Shown here piece after piece: positions 15,319 through 22,911 of a stretch of DNA of 40,892 nt. The DNA is from an uncultured Oscillospiraceae bacterium (GTDB lineage: Bacteria; Bacillota; Clostridia; Oscillospirales; Acutalibacteraceae), in assembly GCA_900543555.1 (NCBI GenBank), contig UQRL01000022.1, positions 1 to 40,892 on the forward strand, read 5' to 3'. Position 1 is the stretch's first letter. Each line of letters starts with the position of its first letter. Made by a program: the position numbers and the translations under genes. A model generated the notes under the pieces. That model saw only the letters and a program-made list of their open reading frames with translations, searched no databases and was not told where the DNA came from.

Positions 15319-17727
15319 TTGAAAATGCCCAAGCTGGGAAAGATCGGCCGTTCCGCCGCCTGCATCCTGTTGGTGCTGGCGGTGTTTGTGGTCTATGAGC
15401 TTCGCCTGGTCCAATGGCAGCTTGTGGAAGGGGATAAATATGAGCAGCTTTCCCTTTCCAGCCGCACGGACACCATCGAAATTGAGGCGGCCCGGGGGGA
15501 GATCCTGGACCGGGACGGCAATGTGCTGGCAGGCAACCGCTCCAGCTACAACATCGTTTACGACGCCCTGGACATGGACTATGACCGGCGCAACGCCACC
15601 ATCATCCAGGTCATCGACCTGCTGGAGGAGCGGGGGGAGACCTGGCGGGACCGGCTGCCCATTGTCCTGGCGGAGGATGGGACCTACCAATATAAAGAGG
15701 ACAGCGAAAGCGCCATTCAAACCTTGCAGGAGGCCCTGAGCCTGGCGGAGTACGCCACGGCGGAGGAGTGCATGGCAGAGCTGGCCCAGCAGTATGACTG
15801 CCAGGGATATTCCAAAGAGGATATGCGCAACGTGGCTTCTGTGCGCTATTCCATGACCCAAGATGGGTTTTCCCGCACCAGCCCCTATGTCATTGCCGAG
15901 GATGTTTCCGCCGAGACAGTGGGCGTCATCAGCGAGCGTTCGGAGGAGTGGCCCGGCATCGAGACCCGGGTGGCGGTCACCCGCTATTACGGGGAGGACG
16001 GCGCCTTGGCCCCCCATGTGGTGGGCTACACCGGCGTTATTACGGACACCCAGTACCAGCAGGCCGTGGAGGACGGCACCACCTATGACGCGGAGAACAA
16101 CATCTCCGGCTACAAGTGGAGCGACACCATGGGCCGCTCGGGCATTGAGGCCGCCTTTGAGGAGGAGCTCCGCGGCCAGCGGGGAGAGGAGACCATTTAT
16201 ACCGATTCCAGCGGCGGAGTGGAGAGCACTGCCGTGACCACCGCCCCGGAGGAAGGGCACACGGTGCAGACCACCCTGGACTCTGACCTGCAGCGGGTGG
16301 CCAACCTCTCCTTGGAGAAGAATATCCAGGGCAATATTGACGCGCGCAACTGTACCTCTGGCGCGGCGGTGGTGCTGGATGTGGACACCTTTGGGGTGCT
16401 GGCCTGCTCCTCCTACCCCACCTACGACGTGAACCAGCTGGTGGAGAGCATCGCCGGGGACGGTGAGTACTACAACAACCTGCTGGCCGACGAGAACCAG
16501 CCCATGGTGAACCTGGCCCTCAACGGCGTGTTCGCGCCGGGCTCTGTGTTCAAGCCGGTGGTGGCCCTGGCGGCCCTGCAGGAAGGGGTCATCAGCGCGG
16601 GCACCACCTACACCTGTACCCGCGTGTGGAACTATTTTGACCTGAGCCAGGGCTGCCTCTGCGGCGGCGGCACCTGGAACCTGTACGGGGCCCTGGCCCA
16701 CTCCTGCAACACCTACTTCAGCAACGTGGGCTTAAACCTGGGCATTGCCCGGCTTGCGCCCTATGCCGAGTACTTCGGCCTGGGCACCACCACCGGCGTG
16801 GAGATTGGCGAATCCACGGGCACCATGTCCAACCCCCAGGAGTACCGGGAAAACCACGGTGTGAACTGGACCGACGGCGTATCCGCCCAGACGGCCATCG
16901 GCCAGGCGGACAACATGTTCACCCCCATCCAGCTGGCCACCATGTGCGCCACCATCGCCAACGGCGGCGTGCGGCTGCAAACCCACTTTCTGGACAAGAT
17001 CACCGACTACACCGGCGAGACGGTGCTGGAGGAGTATGAGCCTGTGGAGCTGTACGACGCGGGCCTTTCCGGCGATGTGCTGGGCGTGGTGCAGGCCGGC
17101 ATGCAGATGGTGGCCACCGAAGGCACCGCATCCAATGTCTTTGCCAACTACCCGGTGTCCATCGCCGCCAAGACCGGCACCGCGGAGACCTCCAGTGTCC
17201 CGGACACGGACCCGGATTACACCGAGCCCAACCTGAGCTTTATCTGCTACGCCCCCGCGGACGACCCGGAGATTGCCGTGGCGGTGATGATCGAGCAGGG
17301 CAACACCGGCAACTACGCCAAAAATGTGGCCAAAGACATCCTGGACCAGTACTTCGGCTTCTACACCTGGGACGAGGACGGCAACAAGTACGACCAGGAG
17401 GGCAACCAGGTGGACGATGACGGTGTCATCATCAAGACGGCCGAAGAGCTGGCAGAGGAACAGGCCGCACAGGAGCAGCAGAGCGGGGACGCCTCCTCCG
17501 ACAGCGAGGACGGGGACGCCGCCAGCCAGGAGCCCTCTGCCTCTCCCACCCCGGGCCGGGGCAACGATATCCCAGACACACCCTTTACAGGGGAGAGCGC
17601 CTCTCCCGCGCCGGATGCCGGCAGTGAAAGCAGCGGCGAATCCAGCCAGGAGGAGAGCAGCGCCAGCTCTTCGGAAGAGAGCGCGCCCGGGGTGCCTTCG
17701 GGCGCACCCTATTACAGAAGGGAGTAG
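15319..17727 (+). CDS. mrdA: Penicillin-binding protein 2 (elongasome transpeptidase)
   Basis: A class B PBP that cross-links peptidoglycan during elongation. After an N-terminal membrane anchor (ACILLVLAVFVVYELRLVQW, residues ~13-32) comes the dimerisation domain (ARGEILDRDGNVLAGNRSSY). The transpeptidase domain follows with SxxK at S409-K412 (APGSVFKPV), SxN at S462-C-N464 and KTG at K618-T-G620. TTG 15319 is chosen because AAAGGAGG lies ~8 bases upstream; an ATG two codons later is too far from it. Unusually, ~120 residues rich in Ser, Glu, Asp, Pro and Ala follow the catalytic domain, presumably outside the membrane. No rodA follows. Confidence 0.93.
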   Translation: MKMPKLGKIGRSAACILLVLAVFVVYELRLVQWQLVEGDKYEQLSLSSRTDTIEIEAARGEILDRDGNVLAGNRSSYNIVYDALDMDYDRRNATIIQVIDLLEERGETWRDRLPIVLAEDGTYQYKEDSESAIQTLQEALSLAEYATAEECMAELAQQYDCQGYSKEDMRNVASVRYSMTQDGFSRTSPYVIAEDVSAETVGVISERSEEWPGIETRVAVTRYYGEDGALAPHVVGYTGVITDTQYQQAVEDGTTYDAENNISGYKWSDTMGRSGIEAAFEEELRGQRGEETIYTDSSGGVESTAVTTAPEEGHTVQTTLDSDLQRVANLSLEKNIQGNIDARNCTSGAAVVLDVDTFGVLACSSYPTYDVNQLVESIAGDGEYYNNLLADENQPMVNLALNGVFAPGSVFKPVVALAALQEGVISAGTTYTCTRVWNYFDLSQGCLCGGGTWNLYGALAHSCNTYFSNVGLNLGIARLAPYAEYFGLGTTTGVEIGESTGTMSNPQEYRENHGVNWTDGVSAQTAIGQADNMFTPIQLATMCATIANGGVRLQTHFLDKITDYTGETVLEEYEPVELYDAGLSGDVLGVVQAGMQMVATEGTASNVFANYPVSIAAKTGTAETSSVPDTDPDYTEPNLSFICYAPADDPEIAVAVMIEQGNTGNYAKNVAKDILDQYFGFYTWDEDGNKYDQEGNQVDDDGVIIKTAEELAEEQAAQEQQSGDASSDSEDGDAASQEPSASPTPGRGNDIPDTPFTGESASPAPDAGSESSGESSQEESSASSSEESAPGVPSGAPYYRRE

Positions 17728-17824
17728 GCGGGCCCAGGTGGGGCGTCTTGTTCAAAAGAATCGCTTAAAAACTGGATGTTCGCCACATATTTTATTTCAA
17801 CGTATAATTTGCATCTATTTGTTT

Positions 17825-17853
17825 TTGACAATTTGCTGGAAGTGTGCTAAGAT
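17825..17853 (+). promoter_or_regulatory. Promoter of minD-like gene and mgsA
   Basis: TTGACA (17825-17830), 17 bases, TAAGAT (17848-17853). The expected transcript has a very short leader (~16 bases) before the ATG at 17876, so this pair can be transcribed independently of mreBCD-PBP2. Confidence 0.8.
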
Positions 17854-17875
17854 GATAGCCGAGGTAGAGTAATTT

Positions 17876-18616
17876 ATGGGTATAGCAACAGTCATCACGT
17901 CTGGAAAGGGCGGTGTGGGCAAATCCACTTTGGCGGTGGGGCTGGGCCGGGCTTTGGCCAAGCGGGGCCGCCGTGTTTTGCTGGTGGATTGCGACGCGGG
18001 CCTGCGAAGCCTGGACCGCATGACCGGTACGGAAGAGAACCTGGTGTTCGATATGGCCGATGTGGTCTTTGCCCGGTGCGCTCCGGCAGAGGCCATTTAC
18101 CCCTGCGGGGAGTCGGAGGGCCTTTTCCTGCTGCCGGCCCCCTCTCTGGGAGAGGATATGATCCGTCCGGCGGTGATGAAGCGCCTGGTGCCCCTGCTTT
18201 CCCGCTATTTTGACCACGTCCTGCTGGACTCCCCTGCGGGGGTGGGCGGTGGGTTCCGCTCGGCCGCCTGCGGGGCGGACAGGGCCATTGTGGTGTGCAG
18301 CCCGGACCCGGTGTGCGTGCGAAGCGCCGGCGCTGTGCGGCAGCTGCTTTCCAGGCTTTCCATTTCTGATATGCGTTTGGCGGTGAACCGCTTTAACGGC
18401 AGGCTTTTTTGGGAGACCGGCGTTTATGGCGACCTGGACGGCGTCATTGATGAGGCGGGCATCCGCCTTTTTGGCGTTGTTCCAGAGGATTTTTCTTTAG
18501 CGGCCTCTTTTTTAAAGGGGAAAAGCGCCCGGGAGAATTCCCCCGGGATGATGGCGCTTTCCCGCATGGCGGGCCGGCTGGAGGGGGAGGCTATCCCCAT
18601 CCCGGATTCTTTATAA
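17876..18616 (+). CDS. MinD/ParA-family ATPase (orphan MinD-like)
   Basis: A 246-residue P-loop ATPase with the deviant Walker A motif SGKGGVGKST (K11 and K16), the switch segment DCDAGLRSLDRMTG and the MinD-like DSPAGVGGGF. These support MinD, the membrane ATPase that places the division site. Three features are odd. No minC or minE neighbour is present. The chain is shorter than the usual ~265 residues. It ends in RLEGEAIPIPDSL rather than a basic amphipathic membrane-targeting helix. Position between PBP2 and mgsA is where minCD (and rodA) often sit in Clostridia, which favours a derived MinD. A GAGGTAGAG site precedes the ATG. Confidence 0.78.
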   Translation: MGIATVITSGKGGVGKSTLAVGLGRALAKRGRRVLLVDCDAGLRSLDRMTGTEENLVFDMADVVFARCAPAEAIYPCGESEGLFLLPAPSLGEDMIRPAVMKRLVPLLSRYFDHVLLDSPAGVGGGFRSAACGADRAIVVCSPDPVCVRSAGAVRQLLSRLSISDMRLAVNRFNGRLFWETGVYGDLDGVIDEAGIRLFGVVPEDFSLAASFLKGKSARENSPGMMALSRMAGRLEGEAIPIPDSL

Positions 18617-18695
18617 AAATTAAAATTCCAGCATAAATTACATAAATGGGGTACAGACGAGCTGTATTGGAAAAGCAAGGAGGAATTGAATCAAG

Positions 18696-19097
18696 ATGAA
18701 CATTGCAATTACGGCACATGACGCGAAAAAAGAATTGATGGTGCAGTTCTGCATTGCCTACTGCGGCATTTTAAGCCGCTATACCCTGTGCGGCACCGGC
18801 ACCACCAGCAAGATGGTCTCTGAGGCCACCGGCCTGGAGATCCAGCGGTTTTTAAGCGGCTCTCAGGGCGGCGACCAGCAGATTGCGGCCCGCATCGCCT
18901 GCAACGAGATCGACCTGCTGCTGTTTTTCCGGGACCCGCTGAACCCCAAGTCCCATGAGGCCGCCAACGACATGAACCTGCTCCGTTTGTGCGATATGCA
19001 TAACATCCCGGTGGCCACCAACATCGCCACGGCCGAGGTGCTCATCCACGGTTTAGAACGAGGCGACCTGGATTGGCGCAATATCCTGCGGGATTGA
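18696..19097 (+). CDS. mgsA: Methylglyoxal synthase
   Basis: Converts dihydroxyacetone phosphate to methylglyoxal and phosphate, a bypass of lower glycolysis that frees phosphate. The 133-residue chain is typical. Family features: MNIAITAHDAKKELMVQFC start, CGTGTTSKM phosphate-binding segment, LSGSQGGDQQIAARI, LLLFFRDPL with a catalytic Asp, and the C-terminal NIATAEVLIHG. AGGAGG lies 12 bases before the ATG. It follows the MinD-like gene by 79 bases on the same transcript; the neighbourhood is conserved in Clostridia but the functional link is unclear. Confidence 0.96.
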   Translation: MNIAITAHDAKKELMVQFCIAYCGILSRYTLCGTGTTSKMVSEATGLEIQRFLSGSQGGDQQIAARIACNEIDLLLFFRDPLNPKSHEAANDMNLLRLCDMHNIPVATNIATAEVLIHGLERGDLDWRNILRD

Positions 19098-19108
19098 GCT
19101 TTTTCCTG

Positions 19109-19137
19109 TTGCAAAGAACGGGAAAAGCGGCTATAAT
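19109..19137 (+). promoter_or_regulatory. Promoter of hisS-aspS
   Basis: TTGCAA (19109-19114), 17 bases, TATAAT (19132-19137), just after the mgsA stop. Transcription would begin near 19144, at the T-box leader. Confidence 0.85.
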
Positions 19138-19143
19138 AGGACA

Positions 19144-19378
19144 CGTCCGGCAATGACGCGGGATGAGTACCTTCGGATGCCCGGCAGAGAGAGGGGGCGC
19201 CCTTTGGGCGCTGCGAGCCCCCTTGGGGAATGAGGAAGAGAAAGACGCCCGCCAGCCGCAAACGTATAAAAAAAGGAGAGCGGGGTTTCCCGCTTTTGAA
19301 TCAGGGTGGCACCACGGAGAGACCTTCGTCCCTGGCACGGCCTTTGTTTGCCGCGTCCCCAGGGGAGGGTCTTTTTTC
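19144..19378 (+). ncRNA. T-box riboswitch, specifier GAC (Asp), controlling hisS-aspS
   Basis: Stem I is closed by GCGGG (19158-19162) and CCCGC (19248-19252). On its 5' side is the ATGAGTA loop motif, and opposite lies GAC (19244-19246) in specifier position. Stem III is AGCGGG/CCCGCT (19279-19294). The T-box AGGGTGGCACCACGG is at 19303-19317. A long terminator stem from about 19319 ends in TTTTTT (19372-19377). The TGGC of the T-box pairs with a tRNA ending GCCA; tRNA-Asp has discriminator G whereas tRNA-His has C, which supports Asp sensing. Uncharged tRNA-Asp would disrupt the terminator and allow transcription. Confidence 0.93.
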
Positions 19379-19506
19379 TGTCCCCGGCGGCAGGCGCGAA
19401 TGGTCCAGCCGGGGCCGCCCGGCGTTCTTTGGCCCCTTTCTGTGAGAGAAAGGGGAGACATGGCGCAGTTTTCCCCAGGGGGGAAACTGAGAAAGGAGAC
19501 ATCAGA

Positions 19507-20811
19507 ATGGAACTCATCACGAAAGCGCCCAAGGGGACGGTGGACATCGTTCCGGGCAAAGCGGAAAAATGGCAGGTTATGGAGGACGTGTTCCGCAGCG
19601 AGGCGGAGCTCAACGGCTTTGGGGAGGTGCGCACCCCGGTGTTCGAGCACACCGAGCTGTTCCTCCGGGGCGTGGGCGACACCACCGATGTGGTGGAAAA
19701 GCAGATGTACACCTTTGAGGACAAGGGCGGGCGCTCCATTACCCTGCGGCCCGAGGGCACAGCCGGCGCTGTGCGGGCCATGCTGGAGAACGGCCTGTAC
19801 AACGCGGGCTACCCGGTGAAGCTGTACTACCTGACCTCCTGCTACCGGTATGAGAAGCCCCAGGCGGGCCGCCTGCGGGAGCTGCACCAGTTCGGCGTGG
19901 AGATGTTCGGCGCCGCAGAGCCCGTGGCCGACGCCCAGATCATCGCCATGGCCCTGTCCGCCTTTAAGCGCCTGGGCCTGGAGGACGTGGGATTGCAGCT
20001 GAACTCCATCGGCTGCCCGGAGTGCCGCAAGGAGTACCACAAGGCGCTCAAAGAGTACTTCACCGCCCGCAAGGACCAGCTGTGCGACACCTGCCTCTCC
20101 CGGCTGGAGCGCAACCCCATGCGCATTTTGGACTGCAAAAGCCCCGAGTGTCAGGAGGTGTGCAAGGGCGCGCCCAAGATCACCGACTACCTGTGCGAGG
20201 ACTGCAAAGCCCACTTTGCCAAGGTTCAGGAGTTTTTGACCGCCCTGGGCATCGAGTTTGAGATAGACCCCGGCCTGGTCCGCGGCCTGGACTACTACAC
20301 CCGCACCGTATTTGAGTTCCCCTCCAAGAGCCTGGGCTTTGCCCTGGGCGGCGGCGGCCGGTACGACGGCCTGGTGGAGGAATTCGGCGGCAAGCCCACC
20401 CCCGGCCTGGGGTTCGGCCTGGGCCTGGACCGCATCCTGATGGCCCTGGAGGCCCAGCAAGTGGAGTTCCCCCAACTGCCGAAGTGCGAGATGTACATTG
20501 CCACCATGGGCGAGGAAGCCCAGAAAAAGGCCTTCCTTCTGCTGGATGAGCTGCACCGCTGCGGCATTCCCGCCGACACGGATTTGTGCGGCCGCGGCCT
20601 GAAAGCCCAGATGAAGTACGCCGGCAAAATCGGCGCCAAGTTCACCATGGTGCTGGGGGACAACGAGCTCCAAGAGGGCAAGGCTGAAATGAAAAACATG
20701 AAGACCGGCGAGAAGAGGAAAATTGCCATCAGCGGCGAGGACTTTATCAATGATTACGTCACGGTGAGCACCGAGGCGGAGGACTTCTCGCAGGACGGGA
20801 TTTTCTTTTAA
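19507..20811 (+). CDS. hisS: Histidyl-tRNA synthetase
   Basis: Class II synthetase of 434 residues that charges tRNA-His. Motif 1 region FGEVRTPVFEHTELF, motif 2 TSCYRYEKPQAGRLRELHQF, the histidine-binding loops GLVRGLDYYTRTVFEF and ALGGGGRYDGL, and motif 3 GLGFGLGLDRILMAL are all present. A C-terminal anticodon domain follows (ADTDLCGRGLKAQMKYAGKI). ATG 19507 has AAAGGAG upstream; an in-frame opening back to 19306 lies within the T-box terminator and is not coding. It is followed by aspS, 63 bases on, in a classic Firmicute pairing. Confidence 0.97.
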   Translation: MELITKAPKGTVDIVPGKAEKWQVMEDVFRSEAELNGFGEVRTPVFEHTELFLRGVGDTTDVVEKQMYTFEDKGGRSITLRPEGTAGAVRAMLENGLYNAGYPVKLYYLTSCYRYEKPQAGRLRELHQFGVEMFGAAEPVADAQIIAMALSAFKRLGLEDVGLQLNSIGCPECRKEYHKALKEYFTARKDQLCDTCLSRLERNPMRILDCKSPECQEVCKGAPKITDYLCEDCKAHFAKVQEFLTALGIEFEIDPGLVRGLDYYTRTVFEFPSKSLGFALGGGGRYDGLVEEFGGKPTPGLGFGLGLDRILMALEAQQVEFPQLPKCEMYIATMGEEAQKKAFLLLDELHRCGIPADTDLCGRGLKAQMKYAGKIGAKFTMVLGDNELQEGKAEMKNMKTGEKRKIAISGEDFINDYVTVSTEAEDFSQDGIFF

Positions 20812-20817
20812 TGGGAT

Positions 20818-20842
20818 GCCGCCCGCCTATTTGATGGGCGGC
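20818..20842 (+). other. Intercistronic hairpin hisS/aspS
   Basis: GCCGCCC (20818-20824) pairs with GGGCGGC (20836-20842), then only TTT. Too weak a T-run for a strong terminator; it may tune the hisS to aspS ratio. Confidence 0.45.
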
Positions 20843-20874
20843 TTTCAGAAACGTGAGAAAGGGAAAGAGGAACT

Positions 20875-22671
20875 ATGACACAGACAAAGTATCGCACCCA
20901 CACCTGCGGCCAGCTGCGCATGGAGCATGTGGGCCAGACCGTTACCCTGGCGGGCTGGATGGAGAACCTGCGGGAGGTGGGGAGCAACTTCGGCTTCCTG
21001 ATCCTGCGGGACTTTTACGGCACCACCCAGGTGGTCATCGAGACAGAAGAGATGATGGAGCAGGTGAAGGCCCTGAACAAGGAGACCACCATCGCCGTCA
21101 CCGGCCTGGTGCGGGAGCGCACCAGCAAGAACCCCAAGCTGCCCACCGGCGACATTGAAGTAGCCCCCAGCCAGATTACCGTGCTGGGCCGCTGCCAGTA
21201 CAACGAGCTGCCCTTTGAAATCAACTATTCCAAGGACGCCGGGGAGGACGCCCGGCTGAAGTACCGTTACCTGGACCTGCGCAACCCCCAGGTGAAGCGG
21301 AATATCGTGCTGCGCAGCCAAGTGGTCTCTGCCCTGCGCCGGGCCATGGAGGACCAGGGTTTTCTGGAGATCACCACCCCCATCCTCACCGCCTCCTCCC
21401 CCGAGGGCGCCCGGGACTACCTGGTGCCCTCCCGCAAGCATCCGGGCAAGTTCTACGCCCTGCCCCAGGCCCCCCAGCAGTTCAAGCAGCTGCTGATGAC
21501 CTCCGGCTTTGACAAGTACTTCCAAATTGCCCCCTGCTTCCGGGACGAGGACGCCCGGGGCGACCGTTCCCCCGGCGAGTTCTACCAGCTGGATATGGAG
21601 ATGGCCTTTGCCGGGCAGGAGGACGTGTTCGCCGTGCTGGAGCAGGTGCTGCCCCCCATTTTTGCCAAATATGGCGCCTATCATATCGCCTCCCAAGCGC
21701 CCTTCCAGCGCATTCCCTATTTCCAGGCCATGGAGGAGTTCGGCTCGGACAAGCCGGACCTTAGAATCGACCTGCGGGTGAAGGACGTGACAAGCCTGCT
21801 GCAAAACTGCGGCTTCGGCCCCTTTGAGGGGAACCTGGTCAAGGCTGTGCCGGTGTCGGGCTGCAAGCTGACCCGCAAGGCCATCGACAAGCTGTGCGCC
21901 GACGTGGAGGTGCAGGCGGGGCAGAAGCCCTACTGGTTCCGGGTGGACGACAAGGGGGAGATCGTGGGCGGCATCGCCAAGTTCCTCAACGCCGGTCCGG
22001 ACCTGGCCGCCCAGGTGAAGGAAAGCCTCTCCCTGGAAAACGACACCCTGGTGCTGCTGTGCGCCGGGACCCGCTCTCAGGTGTGGAAGACCTCCGGCGT
22101 CATGGTGAAGCTGGCCGGCGCCCAGTGCGAAGGCCACCTGGACAAGGAGCGGTACGAGTTCTGCTGGATTGTGGACTTCCCCATGTTTGAGATTGGGGAG
22201 GAGAGCGGCCAGCTGGAGTTCTGCCACAACCCCTTCTCCATGCCCTCCGGCGGCTTAGAGGCCCTGCTCAAGGCCGAGCGGGGAGAGACCGACCCCTTGA
22301 CCATCCTGGCCGAGCAGTACGACCTGGTGTGCAACGGCGTGGAGCTGTCCTCCGGCGCGGTGCGGAACCACGACCCGGAGATCATGGTGAAGGCCTTTGA
22401 GCTGGTGGGCCTGGGAGAAGAGGACGTGAAGGCCAAGTTCCCCGCCATGTACAACGCCTTCTGCTACGGCGCGCCGCCCCACGCGGGCATTGCCCCCGGG
22501 GTGGACCGGATGGTCATGCTGCTGTGCGGCGAGAGCTCCATCCGGGAGGTCATCGCCTTCCCCATGAACAAGAGCGCCCAGGATTTGATGATGGACGCCC
22601 CCGCCCCCGTCACCCCGGCCCAGCTGGAAGAGCTCTCCATCCAGGTCGTGGAACATTCGGAAGAAGAGTGA
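20875..22671 (+). CDS. aspS: Aspartyl-tRNA synthetase (bacterial type)
   Basis: A 598-residue class II synthetase. An N-terminal OB-fold anticodon domain (VTLAGWMENLREVGSNFGFL) precedes the catalytic core, with motif 2 CFRDEDARGDRSPGEFYQLD, an inserted GAD domain (about residues 290-420), and motif 3 GIAPGVDRMVMLL. Length and GAD insertion identify the bacterial rather than the archaeal type. Whether it also charges tRNA-Asn cannot be told here. AAAGAGG precedes the ATG. Second gene of the T-box-controlled operon. Confidence 0.97.
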   Translation: MTQTKYRTHTCGQLRMEHVGQTVTLAGWMENLREVGSNFGFLILRDFYGTTQVVIETEEMMEQVKALNKETTIAVTGLVRERTSKNPKLPTGDIEVAPSQITVLGRCQYNELPFEINYSKDAGEDARLKYRYLDLRNPQVKRNIVLRSQVVSALRRAMEDQGFLEITTPILTASSPEGARDYLVPSRKHPGKFYALPQAPQQFKQLLMTSGFDKYFQIAPCFRDEDARGDRSPGEFYQLDMEMAFAGQEDVFAVLEQVLPPIFAKYGAYHIASQAPFQRIPYFQAMEEFGSDKPDLRIDLRVKDVTSLLQNCGFGPFEGNLVKAVPVSGCKLTRKAIDKLCADVEVQAGQKPYWFRVDDKGEIVGGIAKFLNAGPDLAAQVKESLSLENDTLVLLCAGTRSQVWKTSGVMVKLAGAQCEGHLDKERYEFCWIVDFPMFEIGEESGQLEFCHNPFSMPSGGLEALLKAERGETDPLTILAEQYDLVCNGVELSSGAVRNHDPEIMVKAFELVGLGEEDVKAKFPAMYNAFCYGAPPHAGIAPGVDRMVMLLCGESSIREVIAFPMNKSAQDLMMDAPAPVTPAQLEELSIQVVEHSEEE

Positions 22672-22699
22672 GCAAAGCAGGATAAAACCTTGTGAAATC

Positions 22700-22745
22700 A
22701 GCCTCCGGCGGCGTTGTGAAACGCTGTTTGGGGGCTGTATATTTT
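22700..22745 (+). terminator. Terminator-like hairpin after aspS
   Basis: Outer stem AGCCTCC/GGGGGCT (22700-22706 / 22730-22736) and inner stem CGGCGTT/AACGCTG (22709-22715 / 22720-22726) with some G-U pairs, followed by a T-rich stretch. A moderate terminator for hisS-aspS. Confidence 0.55.
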
Positions 22746-22774
22746 GGGTATTTCTCAGAGGGAATTTCAAAAAC

Positions 22775-22790
22775 CCACAATATATAGTGT
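22775..22790. promoter_or_regulatory. NrdR box upstream of nrdD
   Basis: CCACAATATATAGTGT matches the 16-base NrdR operator consensus (acaCwAtATaTwGtgt) at 15 of 16 positions. It lies 8 bases upstream of the -35, where NrdR, the ATP-cone repressor of ribonucleotide reductase genes, would bind. A degenerate second copy may lie about 43 bases upstream (22732-22747), but it is weak. Confidence 0.8.
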
Positions 22791-22798
22791 TTTGCCTG

Positions 22799-22827
22799 TT
22801 GACAGCCCCCCTGCTTTGGACTATAAT
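22799..22827 (+). promoter_or_regulatory. Promoter of nrdD
   Basis: TTGACA (22799-22804), 17 bases, TATAAT (22822-22827): a perfect sigma-A promoter, expected to be strong when NrdR is not bound. Confidence 0.92.
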
Positions 22828-22832
22828 AAAAA

Positions 22833-22866
22833 GCGTCCTCCCCCGAAGAACTGGGGGAGGATACGC
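22833..22866 (+). other. Stable hairpin at the nrdD mRNA 5' end
   Basis: GCGT-CCTCCCCC (22833-22844) pairs with GGGGGAGG-ACGC (22853-22866, two-base bulge) around an 8-base loop. It begins at the predicted transcript start, so it would cap the 5' end and could slow mRNA decay. It lacks a T-run. Confidence 0.55.
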
Positions 22867-22911
22867 CCCCTCTGGGAGGCTCAATGAGAATTTGAGAAAG
22901 AGGAAAACGCC

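Noticed and set aside
15220..16701. Minus-strand open frames opposite PBP2, pckG, hisS and hydG
   Set aside because: They are all complementary to well-supported enzymes; long antisense frames are expected at this GC content.
19244..19246. A histidine specifier in the hisS leader
   Set aside because: The triplet next to the closing stem is GAC, and the T-box TGGC matches discriminator G of tRNA-Asp, not C of tRNA-His.
22732..22747. A second NrdR box upstream of nrdD
   Set aside because: Only 8 of the 10 core positions match and the spacing (~43 bases) is not the commonest, so it is mentioned but not called as a feature.
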